Part shown: positions 22,196 to 31,403 of the stretch, piece after piece
Position numbering within the stretch: the stretch's first letter is position 1
How the letters are laid out: every line of letters begins with the position of its first letter
NCBI RefSeq assembly: GCF_003096275.1
Contig: NZ_QENQ01000001.1
Location: forward strand, 1,025,923-1,089,922
Direction of reading: 5' to 3'
From: Sphingomonas pokkalii
GTDB lineage: Bacteria; Pseudomonadota; Alphaproteobacteria; Sphingomonadales; Sphingomonadaceae
DNA: 64,000 bases
Made by a program: the position numbers and the translations under genes
Notes under the pieces: model-generated
Database searches by the model: none
Told to the model about the DNA's origin: nothing
What the model saw: the letters and a program-made list of their open reading frames with translations, nothing else

Positions 22196-22615
22196 ATGTT
22201 GAACGCCCTCCTCGTCGCAGCCTTCGCCCTTCAGTCGGGCGTCGCGATCGACAGCGCGTCGCAGTTCGGCGCGGCGACCAACCATGCCCGCTGCATCGTC
22301 CGCGCGATCGGCGTGGCGCCGGCGGATGCCGGTGCCCGCGCGGCCAAGGTCGATGCCGCGATCAAGCAGTGCCGCGACTTCCTCGATTCCGATTTCCAGG
22401 CCGGCCGGCTGCTGCTCAACGACCGGCCGTACCAGCCGAGCGCCTGGCGCAAGCTGACCCCGGTGCTCGATGCGGTGCAGGCCGATATCAAGGCCAGCGT
22501 CACCGCGCCCAAACAGTACAAGATCATGTGGAAGCTGCCCGACGGCTCCCTGGTCGATGCCTATGATGCGGGCACCCCGCCCAAGACCCTTTCTCTCGTG
22601 ACCGTGGCGATCTGA
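22196..22615 (+). CDS. Exported protein of unknown function inside the SUF operon
   Basis: A 139-residue protein that I do not recognise. The first ~17 residues (MLNALLVAAFALQSGVA) look like a signal peptide, so it is probably periplasmic, unlike the cytoplasmic SUF machinery around it. Two Cys (HARCIV, IKQCRD) could pair. AGGAG lies 8 bases upstream of the ATG. It stands between sufB and sufC with only 5 bp before the sufC start, so it is cotranscribed; sufC has little ribosome-binding site of its own and may depend on coupling to this gene. Confidence 0.75.
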   Translation: MLNALLVAAFALQSGVAIDSASQFGAATNHARCIVRAIGVAPADAGARAAKVDAAIKQCRDFLDSDFQAGRLLLNDRPYQPSAWRKLTPVLDAVQADIKASVTAPKQYKIMWKLPDGSLVDAYDAGTPPKTLSLVTVAI

Positions 22616-22620
22616 ACCCC

Positions 22621-23364
22621 ATGCTGAACATCCAGAACCTGCACGCCGAAGTCGACGGCAAGGAAATCCTCAAGGGCCTGAGCCTGTCGCTGAACGCGGG
22701 CGAAGTGCACGCGATCATGGGGCCGAACGGCGCCGGCAAATCGACGCTGGGCTATGTCCTTGGTGGCCGTAATGGCTATGCAGCCACCAGCGGCAGCGTG
22801 ACCTTCGACGGGCAGGATCTGCTGGAACTCGAACCGCACGAGCGCGCCGCCGCCGGGCTGTTCCTCGGCTTCCAATATCCGGTCGAGATCCCCGGCGTGT
22901 CGAACGTGCAGTTCCTGCGCGAGGCAGCCAATGCCCAGCGCCGCAACCGCGGCGAGGCACAGCTTTCGGGCGCCGAGTTCCTCAAGCTGGCGCGCGCCCA
23001 GGCGGCGGCGCTCGGCATGGATGCCGAGATGCTCAAGCGCCCCGTGAACGTGGGCTTCTCGGGTGGCGAGAAGAAGCGTAACGAGATGGTGCAGATGGGG
23101 ATCCTGAACCCCAAGCTCGCCATTCTCGACGAGACGGACAGCGGGCTCGACATCGACGCGCTGAAGGCGGTGGGCGAGGGCATCAACCGCATCATGCGCG
23201 CGCCCGACAAGGCGGTGCTGCTGATCACCCATTACCAGCGCCTGCTCGATTATGTGCAGCCGGACTTCGTCCATGTGCTGGCAGGCGGCCGCATCGTCCG
23301 CTCGGGCGGGCCGGAACTGGCGCTCGAGCTCGAGCGTGAGGGATACGGGGCACTCGCGGCATGA
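22621..23364 (+). CDS. sufC: Fe-S assembly ATPase SufC
   Basis: A 247-residue ABC-type ATPase of the SufBC2D complex. Walker A is GPNGAGKST, the Q-loop region FLGFQYPVEIPGVSN is SufC-typical, the signature is NVGFSGGEKKRNE, and Walker B runs LAILDETDSGLDID, ending with the switch His in LLITHYQRLLDY. It couples ATP hydrolysis to scaffold opening. The start is 5 bp after the preceding gene with little Shine-Dalgarno. Confidence 0.97.
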   Translation: MLNIQNLHAEVDGKEILKGLSLSLNAGEVHAIMGPNGAGKSTLGYVLGGRNGYAATSGSVTFDGQDLLELEPHERAAAGLFLGFQYPVEIPGVSNVQFLREAANAQRRNRGEAQLSGAEFLKLARAQAAALGMDAEMLKRPVNVGFSGGEKKRNEMVQMGILNPKLAILDETDSGLDIDALKAVGEGINRIMRAPDKAVLLITHYQRLLDYVQPDFVHVLAGGRIVRSGGPELALELEREGYGALAA

Positions 23365-23370
23365 CGATGT

Positions 23371-23513
23371 TTCGCGCAGAGGCGCAGAGGCGTCCCGCCC
23401 GCCGCGAACGCGGCCCTCTCTTCGCACCGATCTTCAAACGCTATTCGGCTGTGAATATGGCTGAGGCCGCAGCGCAGCACATCACCTCTGCGCTCTCTGC
23501 GCCTCTGCGCGAA
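23371..23513. repeat. Long-range inverted repeat (CGCAGAGG type) between sufC and sufD
   Basis: Perfect 19-bp inverted arms at 23371-23389 and 23495-23513 enclose 105 bp. The arms consist of tandem GCGCAGAG units. Reading frames across this segment are artefacts of the repeat; no gene is called. It begins 7 bp after the sufC stop. Confidence 0.8.
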
Positions 23514-23519
23514 CAAAAT

Positions 23520-23582
23520 CTTCGCGTCTTCGCGCCTTCGCGTGAAAAAATTTTTGGCACGCAAAGGCGCGAAGACGCGAAG
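23520..23582 (+). repeat. Large hairpin repeat (GCGAAGACGCG type) containing most of the sufD ribosome-binding site
   Basis: Arms 23520-23544 and 23558-23582 pair over 25 positions with a single mismatch (19 bp perfect at the outside), around an A6T5GG loop. The outer 3' arm runs into AAGGAG (23580-23585), the ribosome-binding site 8 bases before the sufD ATG, so a folded transcript would pair part of it. Motifs of this TTCGCGTCTTCGCG type occur as dispersed repeats in sphingomonads. Confidence 0.8.
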
Positions 23583-23593
23583 GAGTTGGGCGC

Positions 23594-24676
23594 ATGACGG
23601 TGCTCGATCTTCCCTCGGCGCGTCAGGAAGCGTGGCGCTGGAGCGACATGGAGGCGCTGCGCGCCGCTGCTGCGAGCCCGCAGGCACCCGCCGGCATCAA
23701 TCCGGCGGACCTGTTCCTCGACATCGACGGCCCGCGCCTGTGCTTCGTCGACGGCGTGTTCGAGCCTGCGCATAGCCGCCCGGGCCCGGTGGAAGTGACG
23801 CGCCAGATCGCCGCGACCGACCACCCGCTCGGCAGCCTGGCGATCGGCGAGGGCTGGGCGCTGCACCTGGGGGCGGAACATGCCGCGACCTGCATCCAGA
23901 TCGTGCATCTCGGCACCGGCGGCGAGAACCATGTGCCGGCGCGCATCCTGCTCGCGGACGATGCCGTCGCGACGCTGGTCGAAACCTTTGCCGGTACCGG
24001 CTGGGCCAACCGGCTGACCGCGATCGCGCTGGGCAAGGGCGCGCGACTGATGCGCTCGGTGCGGCTGGTGCAGACCGGCGGCTTCGTCTCGATCCGTGAC
24101 GAGGCGGAAATCGGCGAGGCGGCGAGCCTGGTGTCGATCTTCCTCGGCGCCGGCGGCATGGGCAGCCGGATCGACGGCGCGCTGACGCTCACCGGCAAGG
24201 GCGCTTTCGCCGAGATGGGCGGCGCGCTGCTCACCAGCGGCACGCAGCGGCAGGAAGCGGCGGTCGCGGTGCGGCACGAGCAGATCGAGGGCACGTCGCG
24301 CCAGATATGGCGCGCGGTCGCGGCCGACCAGTCGGTGGCCAGCCTCGCGGCCCGCGTCGAAGTCGCGCGCGGCGCGCAGCAGACCGACGGCGAACAGTCG
24401 CTGCGCGGGCTGCTGCTCCAGCGCACGGCGACGGTGAACCTCAAGCCCGAACTCGAAATCTTCGCCGACGACGTGAAGTGCGCGCACGGCGCGACGGTCG
24501 GCGAGCTCGATCGCAACGCGCTGTTCTACCTCCAGAGCCGCGGCATCGGCGAGGCGCAGGCCAAGGCGCTGCTGACGCACGCCTTCGTGACGGACGCGCT
24601 CGCGCGGATCGGCGAAGAGCCGGTCCGCGAAGCGTTCGCGGCCGATGCGGCGGCTTGGCTGGAGGCGGCGCTGTGA
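23594..24676 (+). CDS. sufD: Fe-S assembly protein SufD
   Basis: A 360-residue SufD, partner of SufB in the SufBC2D scaffold. It begins with the short QEAWRWSDMEALRAA segment and continues into the beta-helix typical of the family (HLGTGGENHVPARILL, RHEQIEGTSRQIWRAVAADQ, LLLQRTATVNLKPELEIFADDVKCAHGATVGELD, then YLQSRGIGEAQAKALLTHAF). AAGGAG 8 bases upstream supports the ATG at 23594. The last four bases overlap the sufS start (GTGA). Confidence 0.95.
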   Translation: MTVLDLPSARQEAWRWSDMEALRAAAASPQAPAGINPADLFLDIDGPRLCFVDGVFEPAHSRPGPVEVTRQIAATDHPLGSLAIGEGWALHLGAEHAATCIQIVHLGTGGENHVPARILLADDAVATLVETFAGTGWANRLTAIALGKGARLMRSVRLVQTGGFVSIRDEAEIGEAASLVSIFLGAGGMGSRIDGALTLTGKGAFAEMGGALLTSGTQRQEAAVAVRHEQIEGTSRQIWRAVAADQSVASLAARVEVARGAQQTDGEQSLRGLLLQRTATVNLKPELEIFADDVKCAHGATVGELDRNALFYLQSRGIGEAQAKALLTHAFVTDALARIGEEPVREAFAADAAAWLEAAL

Positions 24677-25884
24677 GCGTACTGACCACCGCAGCCCCGC
24701 TGGACGTGCTGGCGGACTTCCCCGCGATCCCGGCCGGCTGGGCCTATCTCGATACCGCCGCCACCTCGCAAAAGCCCCGCCCGGTGCTTGAAGCGATCGC
24801 ACGCGGCTATGGCGAAACCTATGCCACCGTCCATCGCGGCGTGTACCAGCGCTCGGCCGACATGACGCTCGCCTTCGAGGCGGCGCGGGCGCGGGTGGCC
24901 AGGTTCATCGGCGGCAAGCCGGAGGAAGTGGTGTTCGTCCGCGGCGCGACCGAGGGGCTCAACCTCGTCGCCCAGTGCTACGCGGCCACCCAGCTCCAGG
25001 CAGGCGACCGCATCCTGCTCTCGGCACTCGAGCACCATTCGAACATCGTGCCCTGGCAGATGGCCGCCGAGAAGATCGGCGCACAGATCGACGTCGTGCC
25101 GCTCACCGCCGACCAGCGCATCGACCTCGACGCGATGGCGGCGATGCTGACCGACCGGCACAAGCTGGTGGCGCTCGCCCATGTCTCGAACGTGCTCGGC
25201 TCGGTGCTCGACGTGAAGCGGGCTACCGAGCTGGCGCACGGCGTCGGCGCCAAGATCCTGATCGACGGTTGCCAGGCGGTCGCACGCCTGCCGGTGAACG
25301 TCGCCGAACTCGGCTGCGACTTCTACGTCTTTTCCGGCCACAAGCTCTACGGCCCGACCGGCATCGGCGTGCTGTGGGGTCGCTACGAGCTGCTCGACGC
25401 GATGCCGCCCTATCAGGGCGGCGGATCGATGATCGACCGGGTGACCTTTGCCAAGACGACCTACGCCCCGCCGCCGGGCCGCTTCGAGGCGGGTACGCCG
25501 CATATCGTCGGCGTGGTCGGGCTGCACGCGGCGATCGATTATGTCGACAGCATCGGGCTCGATCGCATCCATGCCCATGAAACCGCGCTGGTGACCGAGA
25601 CGCGTGCCGCGCTCGCGGGGATCAACAGCGTCCGGCTGTACGGGCCGGCGGACAGCGCCGGCATCGTCAGCTTCGCGGTGGAGGGCGTGCACCCGCACGA
25701 CGTCGCGACGATCCTCGACGAGGGCAATGTCGCGATCCGCGCCGGGCATCATTGCGCCCAGCCGCTGATGGAATTGCTGGAGGTCCCCGCCACCGCGCGG
25801 GCGAGCTTCGGCGTGTATAACGGGCCGGCGGACGTCGCCGCGCTCGTGCGAGGAATCGAACGAGTGACGAGGATCTTCGGATGA
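24673..25884 (+). CDS. sufS: Cysteine desulfurase SufS
   Basis: A 403-residue PLP enzyme that takes sulfur from cysteine for SUF assembly. The PLP Lys is in FSGHKLYGPTGIGVLWG, and the persulfide Cys is in IRAGHHCAQPLM; the class II (SufS) N-terminus YLDTAATSQKPRPVLEAI and HRGVYQRSADMT, EVVFVRGATEGLNLV, SALEHHSNIVPW are present. The GTG start at 24673 overlaps the sufD stop. No separate sufE gene is in the operon as read here. The stop overlaps the sufT ATG. Confidence 0.96.
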   Translation: MSVLTTAAPLDVLADFPAIPAGWAYLDTAATSQKPRPVLEAIARGYGETYATVHRGVYQRSADMTLAFEAARARVARFIGGKPEEVVFVRGATEGLNLVAQCYAATQLQAGDRILLSALEHHSNIVPWQMAAEKIGAQIDVVPLTADQRIDLDAMAAMLTDRHKLVALAHVSNVLGSVLDVKRATELAHGVGAKILIDGCQAVARLPVNVAELGCDFYVFSGHKLYGPTGIGVLWGRYELLDAMPPYQGGGSMIDRVTFAKTTYAPPPGRFEAGTPHIVGVVGLHAAIDYVDSIGLDRIHAHETALVTETRAALAGINSVRLYGPADSAGIVSFAVEGVHPHDVATILDEGNVAIRAGHHCAQPLMELLEVPATARASFGVYNGPADVAALVRGIERVTRIFG

Positions 25885-26348
25885 ACGAAGAACGCAGGAT
25901 CATGGTGGAAGAGGTCGACGCCGTGGAAGCGCCGCCCAAGGCGCGTGTCGACGATGCGCCGGAGGCAGCGCCCGAGCGCAAGCGCGACTATCTTTCGGGT
26001 TTCCTCTCGCAAAAGCCCGAGGAACCCTCGGCCGGCGAGCCGGGCGGGCCGCTGTACGAAGCGGTGATCGAAGCGCTCAAGGAAATCTATGACCCCGAAA
26101 TCCCGGTCAATATCTATGATCTGGGGTTGATCTATGGCGTCGATATCACCGCCAACGGCCATGCCGCGGTCACCATGACGCTGACCACGCCGCATTGCCC
26201 GGTCGCGGAATCGATGCCCGGCGAAGTCGAACTGCGGGTAAGCGCGGTACCGGGCATCGCCACCGCCGACGTCAACCTCGTCTGGGACCCGCCCTGGGAT
26301 CCGCAGAAGATGAGCGACGAGGCGAAGCTGGAACTGGGGATGTTGTGA
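25881..26348 (+). CDS. sufT: SUF-associated MIP18/DUF59 protein (SufT type)
   Basis: A 155-residue protein whose second half is a DUF59/MIP18 domain, beginning VIEALKEIYDPEIPVNIYDL and GLIYGVDI, with the conserved Cys in LTTPHCPVAESMPGEV. SufT-type proteins help in Fe-S cluster maturation. The first ~50 residues are acidic/charged and low in order (VEEVDAVEAPPKARVDD). ATG 25881 overlaps the sufS stop. A strong hairpin follows the stop and a 143-bp gap precedes sufA. Confidence 0.9.
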   Translation: MNEERRIMVEEVDAVEAPPKARVDDAPEAAPERKRDYLSGFLSQKPEEPSAGEPGGPLYEAVIEALKEIYDPEIPVNIYDLGLIYGVDITANGHAAVTMTLTTPHCPVAESMPGEVELRVSAVPGIATADVNLVWDPPWDPQKMSDEAKLELGML

Positions 26349-26351
26349 TTT

Positions 26352-26383
26352 CCAACCCCCTCCCGCGTGCGGGAGGGGGTTGG
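26352..26383. repeat. Strong hairpin after sufT, with a related hairpin at 26453-26472
   Basis: Perfect 13-bp arms (26352-26364, 26371-26383) around a GCGTGC loop. A second, shorter CCCTCCC/GGGAGGG hairpin lies at 26453-26472, just before sufA. Neither is followed by a T-run, so they may attenuate or protect mRNA rather than end it. They frame a 143-bp intergenic stretch. Confidence 0.65.
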
Positions 26384-26491
26384 GGGTTGGGGGTGGGGCC
26401 CCGGCACCCAATATCCGAAGCGCTCGCGGAAATCGGGCGCCCACCCCTCGGTCCCTCCCACATGCGGGAGGGGAAGAAGGTAGAAGAGACG

Positions 26492-26851
26492 ATGACCACC
26501 GCGACCACCCCCCGCCAGCGCCCTGCCGCGCTGCTCCTGACCCCCGCCGCCGAGGCGCGCATCGCCGCGCTGATGGCGAAGGCGCCGGAAGGCACGGTCG
26601 GCGTCAAGCTCTCCACCCCGCGCCGCGGCTGCTCGGGCCTCGCCTATTCGGTCGATTATGTCGCCGAGGCCAAGCCGCTGGACGAGAAGATCGAAACCCC
26701 CGGCGGCACCTTCTTCATCGATGGCGCCTCGGTGCTGTACCTGATCGGCTCGACGATGGACTGGGTGGAGGATGATTTCACCGCCGGCTTCGTCTTCACC
26801 AACCCCAACGCCAAGGGCACCTGCGGCTGCGGCGAGAGTTTCATGGTCTGA
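26492..26851 (+). CDS. sufA: A-type Fe-S carrier SufA (HesB/IscA family)
   Basis: A 119-residue A-type carrier. The three conserved Cys are in RRGCSGLAYSVDY and GTCGCGESF, after the usual LLTPAAEARIAALM start and in a domain ending FVFTNPNAKGTCGCGESFMV. It accepts clusters from SufBCD and transfers them to apo-proteins. It is the last SUF gene of the cluster, 143 bp after sufT. The ATG at 26492 is chosen because upstream in-frame codons are repeat-derived. Confidence 0.94.
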   Translation: MTTATTPRQRPAALLLTPAAEARIAALMAKAPEGTVGVKLSTPRRGCSGLAYSVDYVAEAKPLDEKIETPGGTFFIDGASVLYLIGSTMDWVEDDFTAGFVFTNPNAKGTCGCGESFMV

Positions 26852-26867
26852 TCGCGCTTCGATATGC

Positions 26868-26928
26868 GTGAGCTTTGTGAACTTCGTGGCTGCTGCAAAT
26901 CTGTCGCGACCGTGAACTTTGTGAACTT
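26868..26928. repeat. Pair of GTGA(A/G)CTTTGTGAACTT direct repeats
   Basis: Copies at 26868-26884 and 26912-26928 match at 16 of 17 bases, 44 bp start to start (about four helical turns). Each copy is a near-tandem of GTGARCTT. They lie between sufA and the aldo/keto reductase and could be binding sites or a dispersed repeat. Confidence 0.55.
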
Positions 26929-26988
26929 AGGCTAAATTTCGGCTGGCGCGCTGAACGCTGCCGGCCGCCCGGAACAAGAGGAAAAACA

Positions 26989-28049
<1,061 letters not shown>

Positions 28050-28053
<4 letters not shown>

Positions 28054-28526
28054 GCGTCGCCTTCCGTCGCGAGAGCGATGAGGAACACAAGGAACCGAAG
28101 TTCGAGCTGCCACTGCCGGCCGGGCCCAATCTGGTCACGGCGGCGGGGCCGGCGCTGATCGCGGGCAAGATCGCCGCGCTGGAGGCCGCGATCGAGGCCG
28201 AAGGCGAGGACGAGGCCAAGGAAAGTCTCAAGCGTGAGCTGCGCTATTGGAACACCCGCGCCGCCACCGCACAGGTCGCGCCGCCGCTCGAGGACGGCGT
28301 GGCGGGTATCGGCGCACGGGTGCGGATTCGGCTCAACGGGCGCGAGCGGGTGATCGAGATCGTCGGCCATGACGAGGCCGATCCGGCGGCCGATCGGCTG
28401 GCGTTCCAGGCGCCGCTCGCCCATGCGCTGCTCGGCGCGGAGGAAGGCGAGCGGATCGATTTCGGCGGCAAGGCCGAGGCGATCGACGTGCTGGCGGTGG
28501 AGGCGCTTCAGAGCAAGGTGACATGA
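28050..28526 (+). CDS. GreA/GreB-family transcription elongation factor
   Basis: A 158-residue Gre-type protein. Residues ~45-70 make a helical arm with acidic residues at the tip (AAIEAEGEDEAKESLKRE); the C-terminal FKBP-like domain has GIGARVRIRLNGRERVIEIV, VGHDEADP and a PLAHALLGAEEGERIDF segment like GreB SPIGRALLGK. Such factors bind RNA polymerase near the secondary channel and rescue backtracked complexes. N-terminal MSVAFRRESDEEHKEPKFEL is specific to this subgroup. It starts inside the aldo/keto reductase gene (ATGA). Confidence 0.85.
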
Positions 28527-28582
28527 TGCCGGCCAGCGGTATCAATGGGCTCGGATGACGAGATCCAGGACCGGGCTCCTTC

Positions 28583-29413
28583 TCAATCGCTCAACCAATT
28601 CGCTGCGATCATGCCCCGATGCCCATCCGGCGCCAGCGCGGCGCGCAGGGCTTCCAGCAGCGGAGGCAGCGCCTGCATGAAGGCATAGGGCGGATTGACG
28701 ATGAATAGGCCCGCGCCGTTATAGATGCCGGGCTGATCGTCGTCATACAACCAATGCTCCACCGAAAGGAATTTCGGGATGTCGAGCCTGCGCAACTTGT
28801 TCTTCCACTGCTGATGCGTCACGCGATCCTTCAGCGGATACCAGATCACCGTCACGCCATGCGCCCATTTGCGGTGCGCGGCGGCAAGCGTGGCGGTGAT
28901 GCGGGCGCGTTCATCCGTCTGCTCGTACGGCGGATCGACCACCACCACGCCGCGCGGCGTTCGGGTCGGCAGCATCGCCAGCCAAAGCTCATAGGCATCG
29001 CGTTCATGCACGGCAGCGGGCGACCCGCGCATCGCGCTGCGCAGCGCAACCGCATCCTCGGGATGTTTTTCGTTGAGGATCAGCAGGTCCTGCGGGCGCA
29101 GCAGCTGCGCCAGGAACTGCGGCGAGCCGGGATAGAGATGCGGATCCGCCCCGACATTCACCGCCCGGACGGCCGCGCGATACTCGTCCAGCAAGGGGTT
29201 CGCATCGGCAAAGGCCCGCAGCACGCCCTGGGCGGCCTCGCCGGTGCGCTGGGCCTGCTCGCCGCCCAGGTCGTAGAGCCCGCAGCCGGCATGGGTGTCG
29301 ATCAGGGTCAACGCGCTCGGCTTTTGCTGCAAGGCCCGGACCAGGGCGATCAGCAGGCTGTGCTTCACGACATCGGCGCTGTTGCCAGCATGGAAGGAAT
29401 GGCGATAATTCAT
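28583..29413 (-). CDS. rlmJ: 23S rRNA (adenine2030-N6)-methyltransferase RlmJ
   Basis: A 276-residue SAM methyltransferase. MNYRHSFHAGNSADVVKHSL is the family signature; LIDTHAGCGLYDL binds SAM and VVVVDPPYEQTDE is the catalytic N6-adenine DPPY motif. The enzyme methylates A2030 of 23S rRNA. ATG 29413 is clear because the family begins MNYRH; longer reading frames are spurious. No operon partner on this strand; rluE-like gene is 203 bp upstream. Confidence 0.95.
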   Translation of the reverse strand: MNYRHSFHAGNSADVVKHSLLIALVRALQQKPSALTLIDTHAGCGLYDLGGEQAQRTGEAAQGVLRAFADANPLLDEYRAAVRAVNVGADPHLYPGSPQFLAQLLRPQDLLILNEKHPEDAVALRSAMRGSPAAVHERDAYELWLAMLPTRTPRGVVVVDPPYEQTDERARITATLAAAHRKWAHGVTVIWYPLKDRVTHQQWKNKLRRLDIPKFLSVEHWLYDDDQPGIYNGAGLFIVNPPYAFMQALPPLLEALRAALAPDGHRGMIAANWLSD

Positions 29414-29616
29414 TGAGATCCAGAACCCTGCCGATATGGCCTCGAACGCGCTACCGGGCGAGGAGGCCGATCGCGAGACGGTGGAAGGCATCAACGCCCC
29501 GCTGATCGAAGCCTCAAACCAGCTTTCGCGGTCGGCGGCAACCGGCAGCAGGGGCGTCGGTGATCCGCAATCCCGCCGGCCGCTTCCCACGCACCCGCCA
29601 AGTTGCAGGATTGCCC

Positions 29617-30189
29617 CTACGTGCCGCGGCTACTATCGCTCCGGCTGGAGACTTCCTCGAACTGGCCCGGTGCGATCCCGGCGACCGACCAGTCGCCGAT
29701 CGACCAGCGGACCAGTCGCAGCGTGGGCAATCCCACTGCCGCCGTCATCCGGCGCACCTGCCGGTTGCGCCCTTCGCGGATAGTGATCTTCAGCCAGCTG
29801 TCGGGGATGGACTTGCGTGCACGGATCGGCGGATCGCGCAGCCACAGGTCCGGCGCGTCGATCCGCGCCACCTCGGCCGGCAGGGTCAGGCCGTCGTTGA
29901 GCCGGACGCCCTGCCGCAAGGGCTCCAGATCCGCGTCCTGCGGATCGCCTTCCACTTGCACGAGATAGGTCTTGGGCATCTTGAAGCGGGGATCGGCAAT
30001 GCGCGCCTGCAGCCGCCCGTCGTCGCACAGCAGCAGCAGGCCCTCGCTGTCGCGATCTAGCCTGCCGGCGGGATAGACGCCCTTCACCGCGATGAAGTCC
30101 GACAGGGTCGACCGAAGTGTCGGCGATCCGCGGTCGGTGAATTGCGACAGGACCCCGAAGGGTTTGTTGAACAGGAGCAGCCGGGCCAT
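29617..30189 (-). CDS. 23S rRNA pseudouridine synthase (RluE type)
   Basis: A 190-residue RsuA/RluB-family pseudouridine synthase lacking an S4 domain, as in RluE. The catalytic motif is [20 protein letters not shown] with the active Asp; [17 protein letters not shown] begins the domain, and KTYLVQVEG and [20 protein letters not shown] complete it. Likely target is U2457 of 23S rRNA, by analogy. ATG 30189 is preferred because extension to 30303 is unlike the family. Confidence 0.9.
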   Translation of the reverse strand: MARLLLFNKPFGVLSQFTDRGSPTLRSTLSDFIAVKGVYPAGRLDRDSEGLLLLCDDGRLQARIADPRFKMPKTYLVQVEGDPQDADLEPLRQGVRLNDGLTLPAEVARIDAPDLWLRDPPIRARKSIPDSWLKITIREGRNRQVRRMTAAVGLPTLRLVRWSIGDWSVAGIAPGQFEEVSSRSDSSRGT

Positions 30190-30372
30190 CCCGCGCCCAT
30201 ATCGTCCGGGTGCGGCTATGTCTTCAGGCGCATCCAGCCCGCCCCGCCAGTCCCAGCCGGAAGCGGTCTGTCGGCGCGCCTGCTTTCTCGGCGGGCATGT
30301 CACAGCATTTGGAGGATGGTGACGGGGCGGCTGCTTGTGCGCCGTTCGCGAACGCGCGGCCTCGCCTTTTCC

Positions 30373-30412
30373 CTCTTACGCCCCCTTCCGCGAACGGGAG
30401 GGGACGTAAGAG
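30373..30412. repeat. 40-bp hairpin downstream of the FAH-family gene
   Basis: An 18-bp stem with one mismatch and one G-T position closes a CGAA loop: outer arms CTCTTACG (30373-30380) and CGTAAGAG (30405-30412). It is 12 bp past the FAH-family stop, but its 3' flank on that strand is GGGAAAAGG, not U-rich. It may stabilise or process mRNA, or be a dispersed repeat. Confidence 0.55.
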
Positions 30413-30424
30413 CCGGGATGGGGA

Positions 30425-31276
30425 TCAGCCCTCCAGCGCCGCCAGATCGAACGCGATCACGTCCTGTCGCTGGGTGCCGAGGCCCGAAATCCCCAGTTCC
30501 ATCACGTCGCCGGGCTTGAGGAAGATCTTCTCCGGCTTCTGGCCTTCCCCGACACCCGGGGGCGTGCCGGTGATCAGCAGGTCGCCGGGGTGCAGCGTGA
30601 TGAAGCGGCTCATATATGCGATGCATTCCGCCACCGGGAAGATCATCGTCGACGTGTTGCCGGTCTGCATGCGCTTGCCGTTGAGGTCGAGATACATGTC
30701 GAGCGCCTGGCAGTCCGCGATCTCATCCGGCGTGACCAGCCAAGGGCCCACCGGTCCGAAGGTATCGCATCCCTTGCCCTTGTCCCACTGGCTGCCAAGC
30801 TCCTTCTGGAAGGCACGCTCTGACACGTCGTTGGCGAGGACATAGCCCGCGACATGGTCGAGCGCGTCGGCCTGATCGACATAGCGGCAGGTCTTGCCGA
30901 TGATCACGCCCAGTTCGACTTCCCAGTCGGTCTTCTGCGCGCCCTTGGGGATCATCACAGGATCGTTCGGGCCGGTGAGGCACGAGATCGCCTTGGTGAA
31001 GAAGATCGGCTCGGGCGGCGGCTCGAGACCGGCTTCGCGGGCGTGATCGGCATAGTTGAGGCCGATCGCGAGGAACTTGCCGATGTTCGCCACCGGCACG
31101 CCGAGGCGGACATCGCCCTCGACCAGCGGCAGGGTGGTGGGATCGACCGCGCGGAGCCGCTCGATCACGTCGACGGTAAGATCCGGCACCAGGCCGGACA
31201 GATCACGGATACGGCCGTCGGCATCCAGCAGGCCGGGCTTTTCGGCGCCGCGCGGGCCGTAACGAAGCAACTTCAT
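30425..31276 (-). CDS. Fumarylacetoacetase-family hydrolase, possibly 2,4-diketo-3-deoxy-L-fuconate hydrolase
   Basis: A 283-residue FAH-family enzyme. MKLLRYGPRGAEKPGLLDAD, FLAIGLNYADHAREAG, the metal site in KTDWEVELGVIIGK, GYVLANDVSERAFQ, KGCDTFGPVGPWLVT and TGTPPGVGEGQKPEKIFLKP match the subfamily that hydrolyses 2,4-diketo-3-deoxy-L-fuconate or L-rhamnonate; the same subfamily is often labelled ureidoglycolate lyase. In the fucose pathway it would split the diketo acid to pyruvate and L-lactate. It lies about 7 kb from lutA, not in that operon, so the substrate is inferred. The start is set by the family beginning MKLLR. Confidence 0.8.
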   Translation of the reverse strand: MKLLRYGPRGAEKPGLLDADGRIRDLSGLVPDLTVDVIERLRAVDPTTLPLVEGDVRLGVPVANIGKFLAIGLNYADHAREAGLEPPPEPIFFTKAISCLTGPNDPVMIPKGAQKTDWEVELGVIIGKTCRYVDQADALDHVAGYVLANDVSERAFQKELGSQWDKGKGCDTFGPVGPWLVTPDEIADCQALDMYLDLNGKRMQTGNTSTMIFPVAECIAYMSRFITLHPGDLLITGTPPGVGEGQKPEKIFLKPGDVMELGISGLGTQRQDVIAFDLAALEG

Positions 31277-31403
31277 GCAAGCGTCCTCAATTGGGGATGA
31301 AAGACGATTGCGCGATAGCGGCATTCCGCGCGCTTGCCAAAGCGCGATTTGCCATGCGTTCCCGGCATCGGATCGGCGGTGCCGGGGGCGCCGCCGCCCG
31401 GCC

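Noticed and set aside
23361..23597. A 78-codon frame between sufC and sufD
   Set aside because: It is made of repeat arms and has no gene-like composition.
26352..26472. Classical intrinsic terminator after sufT
   Set aside because: Strong stems but no T-run follows on either strand, so it was listed as repeats.
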